Source: Streptomyces abyssomicinicus (GTDB lineage Bacteria; Actinomycetota; Actinomycetes; Streptomycetales; Streptomycetaceae). From it: a stretch of 64,000 nucleotides of DNA. Each line of letters opens with the position of its first letter. Positions within the stretch are counted from its first letter, which is position 1. The position numbers were made by a program, and so were the translations under genes. Below are positions 16,988 through 27,235 of this stretch, one piece after another. The notes beneath the pieces are model-generated. The model made no database searches, had not been told where the DNA came from, and saw nothing but the letters and a program-made list of their open reading frames with translations. The stretch covers positions 639,629-703,628 of the forward strand of contig NZ_BBZI01000007.1 of assembly GCF_008974245.1 (NCBI RefSeq), read 5' to 3'.

Positions 16988-19183
16988 ATGGACACCACCG
17001 CACGACCCTCCACCATCCGCTGGGAAGAGTCCGACGACCACGTCGTCACCCTCGTCCTCGACGACCCGGACCACTCCGTCAACACCATGAACGCCGCGTT
17101 CATCGACTCGCTGGACGCGGTCGCCGCCCGGCTGACGGAGCGCCGGGACGAGATCCGGGGCGTCGTCGTCACCTCCGCCAAGAAGACCTTCTTCGCCGGC
17201 GGAGACCTGCGCGACCTGATCTCCGTCACGCCGGAGACGGCCGGGGCCTCCTTCGAGGCCGGGATGCGCGTCAAGCGCTCGCTGCGCGTCCTGGAGACGC
17301 TGGGCAGGCCGGTCGTCGCCGCGATCAACGGAGTCGCGCTGGGCGGCGGTTACGAGATCGCGCTGGCCTGTCATCACCGTGTGGTGCTGAACAGCCCTTC
17401 CGCCCGCGTCGGGCTTCCCGAGGTCACCCTGGGGCTGCTGCCCGGAGGCGGGGGAGTGACCCGGACCGTCCGCATGTTCGGCGTGGCGGAAGCCCTGCAG
17501 AAGGTCCTCCTGGAGGGCACGCAGTACGGGCCGGCGAGCGCCCTGGAAGCCGGACTGGTCGACGAGATCGCCGCCGACCACGACGAACTCCTCGCCAAGG
17601 CGCGGGCGTTCGTGGACGCGCACCCGGAGTCCGCGCAGCCCTGGGACGCGCCCGGGTACCGCATCCCCGGCGGCACCCCCGCGCACCCGAAGTTCGCCGC
17701 GCAACTCCCCGCGTTCCCGGCGCTGCTGAAGAAGAAGACCGGCGGTGCCCCGTACCCGGCTCCCCGCAACATCCTCTCGGCGGCCGTGGAGACCGCCCAG
17801 GTCGACGTGGACACCGCCTTCGTCGTCGAGGCCCGGTACCTGACCGAACTGGTCACCGGCCAGATCACCAAGAACATGATCCAGGCGTTCTTCTTCGACC
17901 TCCAGGCCGTCAACTCCGGCGCCAGCCGCCCCGAGGGCGTCGAGCCGCGCAAGGTCGCCAAGGTCGCCGTGCTCGGCGCGGGCATGATGGGCGCCGGCAT
18001 CGCCTACTCCTGCGCCAGGGCCGGCATCGAGGTCGTCCTGAAGGACGTCTCCGCCGAGGCCGCCGCCCGGGGCAAGGCCTACTCCGAGAAGCTCTGCGCC
18101 AAGGCCGTCTCCCGCGGCCGCACCACCCAGGAGAAGGCCGACGCCCTGCTCGCCCTCATCACCCCCACCGCCGACGTCCAGGACCTGGCCGGCTGCGACG
18201 CGGTGATCGAGGCCGTCTTCGAGGACACCGGCCTCAAGCACAAGGTCTTCCAGGAGATCCAGGACGTCGTCGCCCCCGACGCGCTGCTGTGCTCCAACAC
18301 CTCCACCCTCCCCATCACCGGGCTCGCCAAGGGGGTCGAGCGGCCGCAGGACTTCGTCGGCCTGCACTTCTTCTCCCCGGTCGACAAGATGCCGCTGGTG
18401 GAGATCGTCAAGGGGGCGAAGACCGGCGACGAGGCGCTGGCCCGCGCGTTCGACCTGGTGCGCCAGATCCGCAAGACGCCGATCGTGGTCAACGACTCCC
18501 GGGGCTTCTTCACCTCCCGCGTCATCGGCCGCTTCATCGACGAGGGCGTCGCCATGGTCGGCGAGGGCGTCGAGCCCGCGTCCGTCGAGCAGGCCGCCGC
18601 CCAGGCCGGCTACCCGGCCAAGGTGCTCAACCTGATGGACGAGCTGACCCTCACCCTGCCGCGCAAGATCCGCGAGGAGACCCGCCGAGCCGTCGAGGAG
18701 GCGGGGCAGCACTGGGAGCCGCACCCCGCCGACGCCGTCGTCGACCGCATGATCGACGAGTTCGGCCGCACCGGCCGCAGCGGCGGCGCCGGGTTCTACG
18801 ACTACGTGGACGGCAGGCGGGCGGGCCTCTGGCCGGGCCTGCGCGAGCACTTCACCGACCCCGCGGCGCAGCCCGCCGACCTGACCGAGCTGGTCGAGCG
18901 GATGCTCTTCGTCGAGGCGCTCGACTCGGTGCGCTGCCTGGAGGAAAACGTCCTGGTCTCGGTGGCGGACGCCAACATCGGCTCCATCATGGGCATCGGC
19001 TTCCCGGCCTGGACCGGCGGCGTGCTCCAGTACGTCAACGGCTACCAGGGCGCCGCCGGGGCCGGCCTGCCCGGCTTCGTCGCCCGCGCCCGCGAACTGG
19101 CCGGGAAGTACGGCGACCGCTTCCAGCCGCCCGCACTGCTGGTGGAGAAGGCGGAGAAGGGCGAGACGTTCGCCGACTCCTGA
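16988..19183 (+). CDS. fadB: FadB-like enoyl-CoA hydratase / 3-hydroxyacyl-CoA dehydrogenase
   Basis: A 731-residue bifunctional beta-oxidation enzyme. Residues 1-310 are a crotonase domain: oxyanion segments FFAGGDLRDL and NGVALGGGYEIAL, with catalytic Glu residues in GGYEIA and LPEVTLGLLPGG. Residues 325-500 are the NAD domain (VLGAGMMGAGIAYS), with the His-Glu catalytic pair in GLHFFSPVDKMPLVEIV. The remainder is the C-terminal 3-hydroxyacyl-CoA dehydrogenase domain, including the FPAWTGG motif. Together with the adjacent thiolase it forms the trifunctional set. GGGAGACC precedes the ATG. Confidence 0.93.
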   Translation: MDTTARPSTIRWEESDDHVVTLVLDDPDHSVNTMNAAFIDSLDAVAARLTERRDEIRGVVVTSAKKTFFAGGDLRDLISVTPETAGASFEAGMRVKRSLRVLETLGRPVVAAINGVALGGGYEIALACHHRVVLNSPSARVGLPEVTLGLLPGGGGVTRTVRMFGVAEALQKVLLEGTQYGPASALEAGLVDEIAADHDELLAKARAFVDAHPESAQPWDAPGYRIPGGTPAHPKFAAQLPAFPALLKKKTGGAPYPAPRNILSAAVETAQVDVDTAFVVEARYLTELVTGQITKNMIQAFFFDLQAVNSGASRPEGVEPRKVAKVAVLGAGMMGAGIAYSCARAGIEVVLKDVSAEAAARGKAYSEKLCAKAVSRGRTTQEKADALLALITPTADVQDLAGCDAVIEAVFEDTGLKHKVFQEIQDVVAPDALLCSNTSTLPITGLAKGVERPQDFVGLHFFSPVDKMPLVEIVKGAKTGDEALARAFDLVRQIRKTPIVVNDSRGFFTSRVIGRFIDEGVAMVGEGVEPASVEQAAAQAGYPAKVLNLMDELTLTLPRKIREETRRAVEEAGQHWEPHPADAVVDRMIDEFGRTGRSGGAGFYDYVDGRRAGLWPGLREHFTDPAAQPADLTELVERMLFVEALDSVRCLEENVLVSVADANIGSIMGIGFPAWTGGVLQYVNGYQGAAGAGLPGFVARARELAGKYGDRFQPPALLVEKAEKGETFADS

Positions 19184-19390
19184 GCCGCCCGGGGGACCGC
19201 GGCGCCCCCGGCCCGTGTCCGCACCTCCTGAGCACCGACCGGTCCGCCCGGGCCGGGCCGTCCTTCCCCTCGGCCCGGCCCACCGCGGCCCGGCGCACCC
19301 CATGCCGCGTTCCGCCCGGCATGCCCGCCGGGGCGTCCCCACCGCCCCGGCCTCCCCGGACGTTCCCTTCCGACCCGCATGGAGGCCCCG

Positions 19391-21211
<1,821 letters not shown>

Positions 21212-21239
21212 ACGGGGGCGCCCCCACGCTCCGCAGGCA

Positions 21240-21283
21240 CGAGGCGGCCGCCCACCCCGCACCGGGGGTGGGCGGCCGCCTCG
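21240..21283. terminator. Strong bidirectional terminator
   Basis: Nineteen-base perfect arms (21240-21258 and 21265-21283) around a 6-base loop, between the convergent acyl-CoA ligase and acyl-CoA dehydrogenase genes. Confidence 0.8.
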
Positions 21284-21313
21284 CGTGGGGATCCGTGCGG
21301 ACCCAGGGCCCGC

Positions 21314-22453
21314 TCAGAGGCCGTAGGTCTTGCCGATGACGTCCCGCTGGATCTCGCTGGTCCCGCCGTAGACCGTGGAGACGACCGCGGCGCGCAGATG
21401 GCGCTCCATGTCGAACTCGGTCGTGTAGCCGTAGCCGCCCATCATCTGCATGCCTTCCAGGGCCGCCCGCTTGGCGACCTCGGTGGCCTTCAGCTTGGCC
21501 ATGGACGCCTCGCGCGGGAACAGCTTGTCCGGCTGCGCGTCGCAGTCCAGGGCCACCTCGCGCACCAGCAGCCGGGTGCACTCGATCTCGGTGGCGAGGT
21601 CGGCGATCCGGTGCCGCAGCGCCTGGAACGAGCCCACGGGACGCCCGAACTGCTCACGCTCGCGGACGTAGGTCACCGCGTCGTCGAAGGCGCGGCGCGC
21701 CAGTCCCAGCATGTTCGCGGCGAGGAAGAGCCGCTCGTAGTTCAGCCCGGCCATCAGCTGCCGCCAGCCGTTGTCCACCTGCCCGACGACCGCGTCGGCG
21801 GGCAGCCGCACACCGGTGAGGAAGACGTCGTTCACCTCCCTGCCGCCCATGGTGTCGATGCGCCGCACCTCCACGCCCGGGGTGCCGGAGGGCAGGTGGA
21901 ACATGGTGAGACCGCCATGCTTGTCCTCGCCGGTGCGGGCCACCAGCAGGATGTGCTTCGCGCAGTGCGCGTTGGAGATCCACGTCTTCTGGCCGTCGAT
22001 CACCCACGAGCCGTCCGCGTCCCGCCGGGCCTGGCAGCGCAGCGCGCCGACGTCCGACCCGGCCCCCGGCTCCGACATGGCGATGGACAGGACGTCCCCG
22101 TTGATCACGCCGGTCAGCACCTCGCGCCGCTGCTCCTCGGTGCCGAACTTCTCGTACGCCTTCGCGGCGATGACGGTGGTGACGAAACCGCCCGCCGGGA
22201 CCATGCCGTACGAGGTCTCCTCCAGGAACAGGCAGGCGTCGGCCAGCCCGCCGCCGGCGCCCCCGTACTCCGTGGGCAGGCACACCCCGAGCCAGCCGAG
22301 ATCGGCGAGCCTGCCGTACAGCCCGGGATGGTGCGCCTCCCGGCCGCCGTCGGTCAGCGCGTCACGCTGTTCACGGGTACCGCACTCGCGCTTGGCGAGG
22401 TCGCGGATGGCCGCGACGAAGTCGGCCTGTTCTTCGGTGAGTCGACTGCCCAT
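21314..22453 (-). CDS. Acyl-CoA dehydrogenase (second copy)
   Basis: A 379-residue flavoprotein. Signatures are IAMSEPGAGSDVGAL, KTWISNAHCA and the C-terminal MQMMGGYGYTTEFDMER. The last loop, TVYGGTSEIQRDVIG, again has Gly at the medium-chain catalytic Glu position, and an NYERLF helix can supply the base. It is only distantly similar to the operon copy at 14495 and probably takes a different chain length or branch pattern. It is divergent from a TetR gene, with the intervening 127 bp carrying an operator-like sequence also found before the aldehyde dehydrogenase. Confidence 0.9.
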   Translation of the reverse strand: MGSRLTEEQADFVAAIRDLAKRECGTREQRDALTDGGREAHHPGLYGRLADLGWLGVCLPTEYGGAGGGLADACLFLEETSYGMVPAGGFVTTVIAAKAYEKFGTEEQRREVLTGVINGDVLSIAMSEPGAGSDVGALRCQARRDADGSWVIDGQKTWISNAHCAKHILLVARTGEDKHGGLTMFHLPSGTPGVEVRRIDTMGGREVNDVFLTGVRLPADAVVGQVDNGWRQLMAGLNYERLFLAANMLGLARRAFDDAVTYVREREQFGRPVGSFQALRHRIADLATEIECTRLLVREVALDCDAQPDKLFPREASMAKLKATEVAKRAALEGMQMMGGYGYTTEFDMERHLRAAVVSTVYGGTSEIQRDVIGKTYGL

Positions 22454-22514
22454 CAGGTCCTCCGGTCTCCGGTGCCGGTCGGTGGTCCGGCCGGGGTCGC
22501 ACGGGAAAGAGAGT

Positions 22515-22539
22515 TACAAAGAGATGATAAGTGTTTCAT
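22515..22539. promoter_or_regulatory. Shared operator-like motif, copy 1
   Basis: TACAAA and GTTTCAT separated by 12 bases, between the divergent acyl-CoA dehydrogenase and TetR genes. The same two blocks with the same spacing occur at 24864-24888 in front of the aldehyde dehydrogenase. On the minus strand it reads ATGAAACA-N11-TTTGTA and overlaps a TATCAT that could serve as the -10 of the dehydrogenase gene. Confidence 0.55.
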
Positions 22540-22580
22540 CGTCTCTCGGGGAGATCTTCGCCGGTATCGTGAGGAGCACC

Positions 22581-23207
22581 ATGAAGACTGACGCGGACGA
22601 CTCCTTCCTCACCCGGGCCCTCGGCCGGTCCGAGACCGAGGACCGGACGGCGCAGCGGATCCTCGACGCCGCGCTGGAACAGTTCACCCTTTTCGGCCTG
22701 CGCCGCTCCTCCGTGGACGACGTCGCCAAACGGGCCGGCGTCTCCCGGGTCACCGTCTACCGGCGCTTCCAGACCAAGGACCGGCTCGTCGAGGACACCC
22801 TGCTGCGTGAGCACCGGCGGTTCTTCCAGCGGCTGGACGCCGCGGTGGCCGCGCTGCCGACCATGGAGGAGCGGGTGGTCGAGGGGTTCGTGGTCGCCCT
22901 GCGCCACACCCGTGCCCACCCGCTCTTCGGAGGGCTGCTGCGCCTGGAGCCCGAGGTGGTGCTGCCCTACCTCACGGTGCAGGGCGGCTCCTCGCTCTCC
23001 GCCACGGTGGAGTACCTGACGGGTCATCTGCGCAGGGCCCAGCAGGCCGAGGGGCGGCCCGACGAGGACCCCCGGCCGGTCGCCGAGCTCATGGTGCGGG
23101 TCGCCGTGTCGTTCCTGCTCAACCCCACCAGTTGCATCGAGACGGGCGACGAGGACCAGTCCCGCGCCTTCGCCCGCCGCTACCTGGCCCCCCTGCTCGG
23201 AGCCTGA
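22581..23207 (+). CDS. TetR/AcrR regulator
   Basis: A 208-residue TetR repressor with the HTH at about residues 38-60 (RRSSVDDVAKRAGVSRVTVY, then RRFQTKDRLVED). The upstream frame is open, but GAGGAG six bases before the ATG at 22581 sets the start. It is divergent from acyl-CoA dehydrogenase 21314-22453 and convergent with the aldehyde dehydrogenase. The recurrence of one motif in the promoters of both flanking genes suggests it controls both; the ligand is probably an acyl-CoA or aldehyde-derived compound, by inference. Confidence 0.85.
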   Translation: MKTDADDSFLTRALGRSETEDRTAQRILDAALEQFTLFGLRRSSVDDVAKRAGVSRVTVYRRFQTKDRLVEDTLLREHRRFFQRLDAAVAALPTMEERVVEGFVVALRHTRAHPLFGGLLRLEPEVVLPYLTVQGGSSLSATVEYLTGHLRRAQQAEGRPDEDPRPVAELMVRVAVSFLLNPTSCIETGDEDQSRAFARRYLAPLLGA

Positions 23208-23241
23208 CCGGCCGGACCGTCGGCACGCGCGGTCCGGCCGG
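23208..23241. terminator. Bidirectional terminator between TetR and aldehyde dehydrogenase
   Basis: Twelve-base perfect arms (23208-23219 and 23230-23241) with a 10-base loop, starting at the base after the TetR stop and 20 bp from the aldehyde dehydrogenase stop. Confidence 0.7.
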
Positions 23242-23260
23242 CCGGGCGCGCCGGCGTCGC

Positions 23261-24763
23261 TCAGCGGCGCCGGTGCAGCGCCTGGGCCATCCGCACGGCC
23301 CGCTCGCGGGCGGCGGCCGGCAGGTCGAAGGAGGTCAGTGCGATGGGCGGGGTGAAGCGCTGCACGGTCGTCGACTGCACGGAGGTGAAGGCGCGCAGGC
23401 CCTCCTCGCCGTGGATGCGGCCGAAGCCGGAGTCCTGGGAGCCGCCGAACGGCAGGGCGGGAACGGCCGCGAAGCCGAGCACGGAGTTCACCGACACCGC
23501 GCCGGCCCGCAGCCGTGCGGCGATCGCCGCCCCGGCACGCCCGTTGCGGCAGAACACGGCGGCGCCCAGGGCGTAGCGGGAGGCGTTCGCGCGGGCCACG
23601 GCCTCGTCGACGTCGGCGACCTCGTTGATCGTGACGACCGGTCCGAAGGTCTCCTCGGTCATCGCGGCGGCGTCCTCCGGCACCCCCGTCAGCACGACGG
23701 GCGCGACGTACGGCGCCCGGACCGACTCCGGGCCGCCGAGCAGGGCGCGTCCTCCGGCCGAGACGGCCCCCTCCACGTGCCGTTCGACGACCGCGATCTG
23801 GCCCGGCATCGTCATCGGGCCGTAGGCGGCGTCCTCCCCTCCCGTCGGCAGGGCCTCGGCGCGCCTGACGACACGTTCGCACAGCCCGGCGTGGATCTCG
23901 CGCACGGCGTAGACCCGCTCCACCCCGGCGCAGGTCTGGCCGGCGTTGCTCAGCGCGCCCCACACGACGGCGTCGGCGGCGGCGTCGAGGTCGGCGTCCG
24001 CGGTGACGATCACGGCGTCCTTGCCGCCGCACTCGGCGAGGAACGGCGTCAGGCCCTCCGCGCACACCGCCATCACCTTGCGGGCCGTTCCCGGCGAGCC
24101 GGTGAACGCCAGCTTGTCGACGCCGGAGCGGGCCAGGGCCTCGCCGGTGGCCGCGCCGCCGGTGACGGTGGTGAGCAGTCCCGCGTACTCGGGCACGGCG
24201 GCGTCGAAGAGCGCGGCGAGCAGGACCCCGGTGGCCGGGGTCAGCTCGGAGGGCTTGAAGACCACGGCGTTCCCGGCCGCCAGGGCGTACCCGATGGACC
24301 CCATCGGGGTGTAGCAGGGGTAGTTCCACGGCCCGATCACGCCGACCACGCCGAGCGGCCGGTGTTCCACGGTGGCGCGCTGGTGGACGGTGAAGAGCGT
24401 GGTGCCCACCTTGCGCCGGCGCAGGACGCGTTCGGCGTTCCGGGCCGCCCAGGCCAGGTGCTCCAGGGTGAGGACGACCTCCAGCTGGGCGTCGCCGGCC
24501 GGCTTGCCGGTCTCCTCGGCGATGGTCCGTGCCACGGTGTCCAGTTCGCGGGCCAGGGTGCGCTTCCAGTCCAGCAGGTGGGCGCGGCGCCGGGCCGCGG
24601 GCAGCGCGGCCCAGCCCTCCTGCACCTTCCGGGCCTGGGCGACCGCGTGGGCGACCTGCTCGGGGCCGTCCGACGGATGCTCGGCGAGCGGCTCGCCGGT
24701 CGACGGGGAGTACGTGGTGAAGACCGCCGCGGGTGGCGTGGTGTCCGGGGTGGTTCGGGTCAT
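23261..24763 (-). CDS. NAD(P)-dependent aldehyde dehydrogenase
   Basis: A 500-residue aldehyde dehydrogenase superfamily enzyme that oxidises aldehydes to acids. It has the general-base Glu in TPFLAECGGKDAV, the nucleophile Cys in NAGQTCAGVERVY and the Rossmann segment FTGSPGTARKV. The closest subfamily by eye is the succinate-semialdehyde/coniferyl aldehyde type. The frame opens at 24868 but the ATG at 24763 has CAGGAGC before it. The leader holds the TACAAA/GTTTCAT motif shared with the dehydrogenase-TetR region. It is a good candidate for oxidising aldehyde ends made by Lcp, though that substrate is not shown by sequence. Confidence 0.9.
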   Translation of the reverse strand: MTRTTPDTTPPAAVFTTYSPSTGEPLAEHPSDGPEQVAHAVAQARKVQEGWAALPAARRRAHLLDWKRTLARELDTVARTIAEETGKPAGDAQLEVVLTLEHLAWAARNAERVLRRRKVGTTLFTVHQRATVEHRPLGVVGVIGPWNYPCYTPMGSIGYALAAGNAVVFKPSELTPATGVLLAALFDAAVPEYAGLLTTVTGGAATGEALARSGVDKLAFTGSPGTARKVMAVCAEGLTPFLAECGGKDAVIVTADADLDAAADAVVWGALSNAGQTCAGVERVYAVREIHAGLCERVVRRAEALPTGGEDAAYGPMTMPGQIAVVERHVEGAVSAGGRALLGGPESVRAPYVAPVVLTGVPEDAAAMTEETFGPVVTINEVADVDEAVARANASRYALGAAVFCRNGRAGAAIAARLRAGAVSVNSVLGFAAVPALPFGGSQDSGFGRIHGEEGLRAFTSVQSTTVQRFTPPIALTSFDLPAAARERAVRMAQALHRRR

Positions 24764-24863
24764 CGGAGCTCCTGTTCCGGGGCCGGTGCGGGCCAGGTCG
24801 TCGAGGGTCGGGCCGAGGGGGAGGGTGCGTGCTGTGGGGGAGCACCGTATGGTGAGCCGAAGA

Positions 24864-24888
24864 TACAAAAACTATTCACTTGTTTCAT
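24864..24888. promoter_or_regulatory. Shared operator-like motif, copy 2 (aldehyde dehydrogenase promoter)
   Basis: TACAAA-N12-GTTTCAT, identical in blocks and spacing to 22515-22539. On the minus strand a TTGACG lies just upstream, with an AATAGT about 18 bases further on, so the motif would overlap the aldehyde dehydrogenase promoter. Confidence 0.55.
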
Positions 24889-24996
24889 GAGGTGCGTCAA
24901 TAGTCCGGCCCGTGCGGGGCTCTGTCGCGCGGCGGGAAAGGGGTTTAGCATGCGCATGACAGAGATCAAGGCCGGTCGAGACATCAGGGGTGAACG

Positions 24997-25509
24997 ATGA
25001 GGGCGAAGACGTACGCGGTCCTGGCGGCGTCCGTACTGACCATGGGGCTGGCCATGGCCCCGGGCACCGCGGTCGCCAAGGAGTCGGCCGCCGCGGCGGT
25101 GACCAAGATCAGTCACTCCACCGCGACGACCATGTTCCGCAACGCCGGCATCGGCTGGACCTCCAGCGGCGGCTGTTCGAACCGCAACACCTCCACCTGT
25201 ACCTCGTTCGAGCAGCTCAACCTGGCCACCGCGCAGGGCGCGGTGACGCTGCGGAACGCGTCGGGGTGCGCCATGACCATCACCGGCGGCACCGAGACGG
25301 GGCACGCGAGCGGGACGTACAGCCACTGGAACGGCTACAAGCTCGACTACAGCCTCACCACCTGCCTCGGCAACTACATCACCGGCAGCTTCACCCGCAT
25401 CGCCAACCGCAGCGACGGCGCGGCCCAGTACCAGTCGGCCTCCGGGAACATCTATGCCCGGGAGGGCAACCACTGGGACGTCACGTACTACAACTGCGGC
25501 GGCTGCTGA
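24997..25509 (+). CDS. Small secreted peptidase-like protein with M15-type zinc motifs
   Basis: A 170-residue exported protein whose signal peptide ends near AVAKES. The mature part of about 140 residues has six Cys (60, 68, 91, 123, 167, 170). It contains SHWNGYKLD (His110, Asp117), matching the SHxxGxxxD zinc motif of M15 D-Ala-D-Ala peptidases, and EGNHWD (Glu156, His159), matching their ExxHW catalytic Glu and third ligand. This suggests a minimal secreted DD- or LD-peptidase acting on cell wall, stabilised by disulfides. I know related streptomycete proteins only as hypotheticals, so the activity is inference. ATG follows AGGGGTGA. It ends 6 bp from the LysR gene. Confidence 0.6.
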   Translation: MRAKTYAVLAASVLTMGLAMAPGTAVAKESAAAAVTKISHSTATTMFRNAGIGWTSSGGCSNRNTSTCTSFEQLNLATAQGAVTLRNASGCAMTITGGTETGHASGTYSHWNGYKLDYSLTTCLGNYITGSFTRIANRSDGAAQYQSASGNIYAREGNHWDVTYYNCGGC

Positions 25510-25515
25510 CCGCCG

Positions 25516-26442
25516 TCAGCCGCGCGGGGCGGGCGTGCCGCCGGGGTGGTGCAACGCCTCGGCGGCCGCGGTGAGGACGGCCTGCGCGACAAGGGCGAGG
25601 GCCGGGACGTCCAGCTTCCACTGCTGCCAGTGCAGCGGGACGTCCACCCGCCTTCCCGGCGCCAGTTCCCGGAGTCGCCCCGCGCGCAGGAGCGGTGCGG
25701 CGTGCGGCTCCGGGACCAGGCCCCAGCCCAGGCCGGCGACCACCGCGTCGCAGAAGCCCTCGGACGTCGGCACGTGGTGCCGGAGGCGCCCGGCGCCGGC
25801 GGCGCCGGGCGCGAGCGAGCGGACGAACCGGTCCTGGAGCTCGTCGCGCCGGTCGAAGACGATCACGGGGGTCTCCGGCAGGAGCCGCTCCAGCGGCCCG
25901 CCCGACAGGTGCCGCTCCATGAATCCGGGGCTCGCCACCGGGAGGTACCGGGCCAGGCCCAACGGGCGCACCGTGCAGCCCGTCACCGGCTCCGCCGAGG
26001 ACGTCACCGCGGCCATGACCTGCCCGTCCCGCAGCAGGGTGGAGGTGTGCGCCTCGTCCTCGCGGCGCAGCTCGAAGCAGACCGGCGGATCCTGCGGCAC
26101 CCGGGTCAGCGCCGGGAGGAACCAGGTCGCCAGGGAGTCCGCGTTCACCGCGATCGGCACCCGGGCCGGCGCCGCGGCGTCCGCCAGCCCCAGCTCGGCG
26201 GCGGCGTCCTGCTCCAGTGCGGCCAGCTGGCGGGCGAAGCGCACGACCACCTGTCCGGACTCCGTCGGCCGCACCGGCTTGGTGCGGCTCAGCAGCACGC
26301 GCCCGGTGCGCTGCTCCAGTGTCTTGATCCGCTGACTGACCGCCGACGGCGTGACGTGCAGGGCGGCCGCGGCTGCGTCGAAAGTCCCCTCGTCGACGAC
26401 GGCGAGCAGGGTGCGCACCTGGTCATGGGGCAGATCGTTCAT
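25516..26442 (-). CDS. LysR-family regulator, ArgP/LysG type
   Basis: A 308-residue LysR regulator with N-terminal HTH TFDAAAAALHVTPSAVSQRI (residues about 20-40) followed by KTLEQRTGRVLL, then a periplasmic-binding-like effector domain. The sequence and its position divergent from a LysE exporter match the ArgP/LysG group, which activates basic amino acid export on binding Lys or Arg. Start is ambiguous between ATG at 26442 and an adjoining GTG at 26445; I use the ATG. The 70-bp divergent region is A+T-rich and contains a small inverted repeat. Confidence 0.88.
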   Translation of the reverse strand: MNDLPHDQVRTLLAVVDEGTFDAAAAALHVTPSAVSQRIKTLEQRTGRVLLSRTKPVRPTESGQVVVRFARQLAALEQDAAAELGLADAAAPARVPIAVNADSLATWFLPALTRVPQDPPVCFELRREDEAHTSTLLRDGQVMAAVTSSAEPVTGCTVRPLGLARYLPVASPGFMERHLSGGPLERLLPETPVIVFDRRDELQDRFVRSLAPGAAGAGRLRHHVPTSEGFCDAVVAGLGWGLVPEPHAAPLLRAGRLRELAPGRRVDVPLHWQQWKLDVPALALVAQAVLTAAAEALHHPGGTPAPRG

Positions 26443-26450
26443 CACGCCAG

Positions 26451-26470
26451 CTAATGATAGTTAAGAAACT
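26451..26470. promoter_or_regulatory. Probable LysG/ArgP operator between lysR and lysE
   Basis: An A+T-rich segment with the inverted repeat AGTT-aaga-AACT (26459-26470) midway between the divergent regulator and exporter genes, the usual place for a LysR activator site. Low-information palindrome, so only suggestive. Confidence 0.35.
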
Positions 26471-26512
26471 TCAGCTGTACTAATGAGGCTCGTCCGCATA
26501 GCGTCGGATCAC

Positions 26513-27136
26513 GTGAACAGCGGTTTTCTCCCGGCGGCACTCGCCGGATTCGGTACAGGGCTCTCCCTCATCGTCGCCATCGGCGCCCAGAACGCCTTCG
26601 TCCTCCGTCAGGGGGTGCGCCGGCAGGCGGTGCTCGCCGTGGTCGGCATCTGCTTCGTCTCCGACGCGGTGCTCATCGCGCTCGGCGTCGCCGGTCTGGG
26701 CGCGGTGGTCACGGCCTGGCCCGCCGCGCTGACCGTGGTCGGCCTCGCCGGCGGAGCCTTCCTGATCTGCTACGGGGCGCTGGCCGCCCGTCGTGCCCTG
26801 CGGCCGGCCGGAGAGGCGCTGAGCGTCCAGGGCGCCGCGGCGGGCTCGGTGCGCACGGCCGTGCTGACCTGCCTGGCCATGACCTGGCTCAACCCGCACG
26901 TCTACCTCGACACGGTGCTGCTGCTGGGCTCCGTCGCCTCCGACCAGGGCTCACTGCGCTGGGTCTTCGGGGGTGGTGCGATGCTGGCCAGCCTGGTGTG
27001 GTTCGCGGGACTGGGCTACGGGGCCCGGCTCCTCGGCGGGGTGCTGTCCCGCCCCGCCGCCTGGCGGATCCTGGACACCCTGGTGGCGGCCACGATGCTG
27101 CTCATGGGCGCCATGCTGCTGGTCCGCGCCCTGTGA
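26513..27136 (+). CDS. lysE: LysE/ArgO-type basic amino acid exporter
   Basis: A 207-residue membrane protein with about six hydrophobic helices. The N-terminal signature is LIVAIGAQNAFVLRQGVRR and the conserved centre is MTWLNPHVYLDTVLLLG, both diagnostic of LysE/ArgO exporters of lysine and arginine. An ATG ten codons earlier is in frame (26483), but family length and the start before NSGFLPAALAGFGTG favour the GTG at 26513. It is divergent from its LysR regulator and ends in a 9-bp hairpin. Confidence 0.9.
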   Translation: MNSGFLPAALAGFGTGLSLIVAIGAQNAFVLRQGVRRQAVLAVVGICFVSDAVLIALGVAGLGAVVTAWPAALTVVGLAGGAFLICYGALAARRALRPAGEALSVQGAAAGSVRTAVLTCLAMTWLNPHVYLDTVLLLGSVASDQGSLRWVFGGGAMLASLVWFAGLGYGARLLGGVLSRPAAWRILDTLVAATMLLMGAMLLVRAL

Positions 27137-27146
27137 CGGACCGGTG

Positions 27147-27170
27147 GCGGGGCGGTGCGCGCCGCCCCGC
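27147..27170 (+). terminator. lysE terminator hairpin
   Basis: Nine-base perfect arms (27147-27155 and 27162-27170) with a 6-base loop, 10 bp after the stop. Confidence 0.5.
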
Positions 27171-27235
27171 GACCGGGTCGCCTTCCCGCGGGGCCGCGCT
27201 TGGTGAAGTGGGCGTGCTGCCGCAGGATGGGTGAT

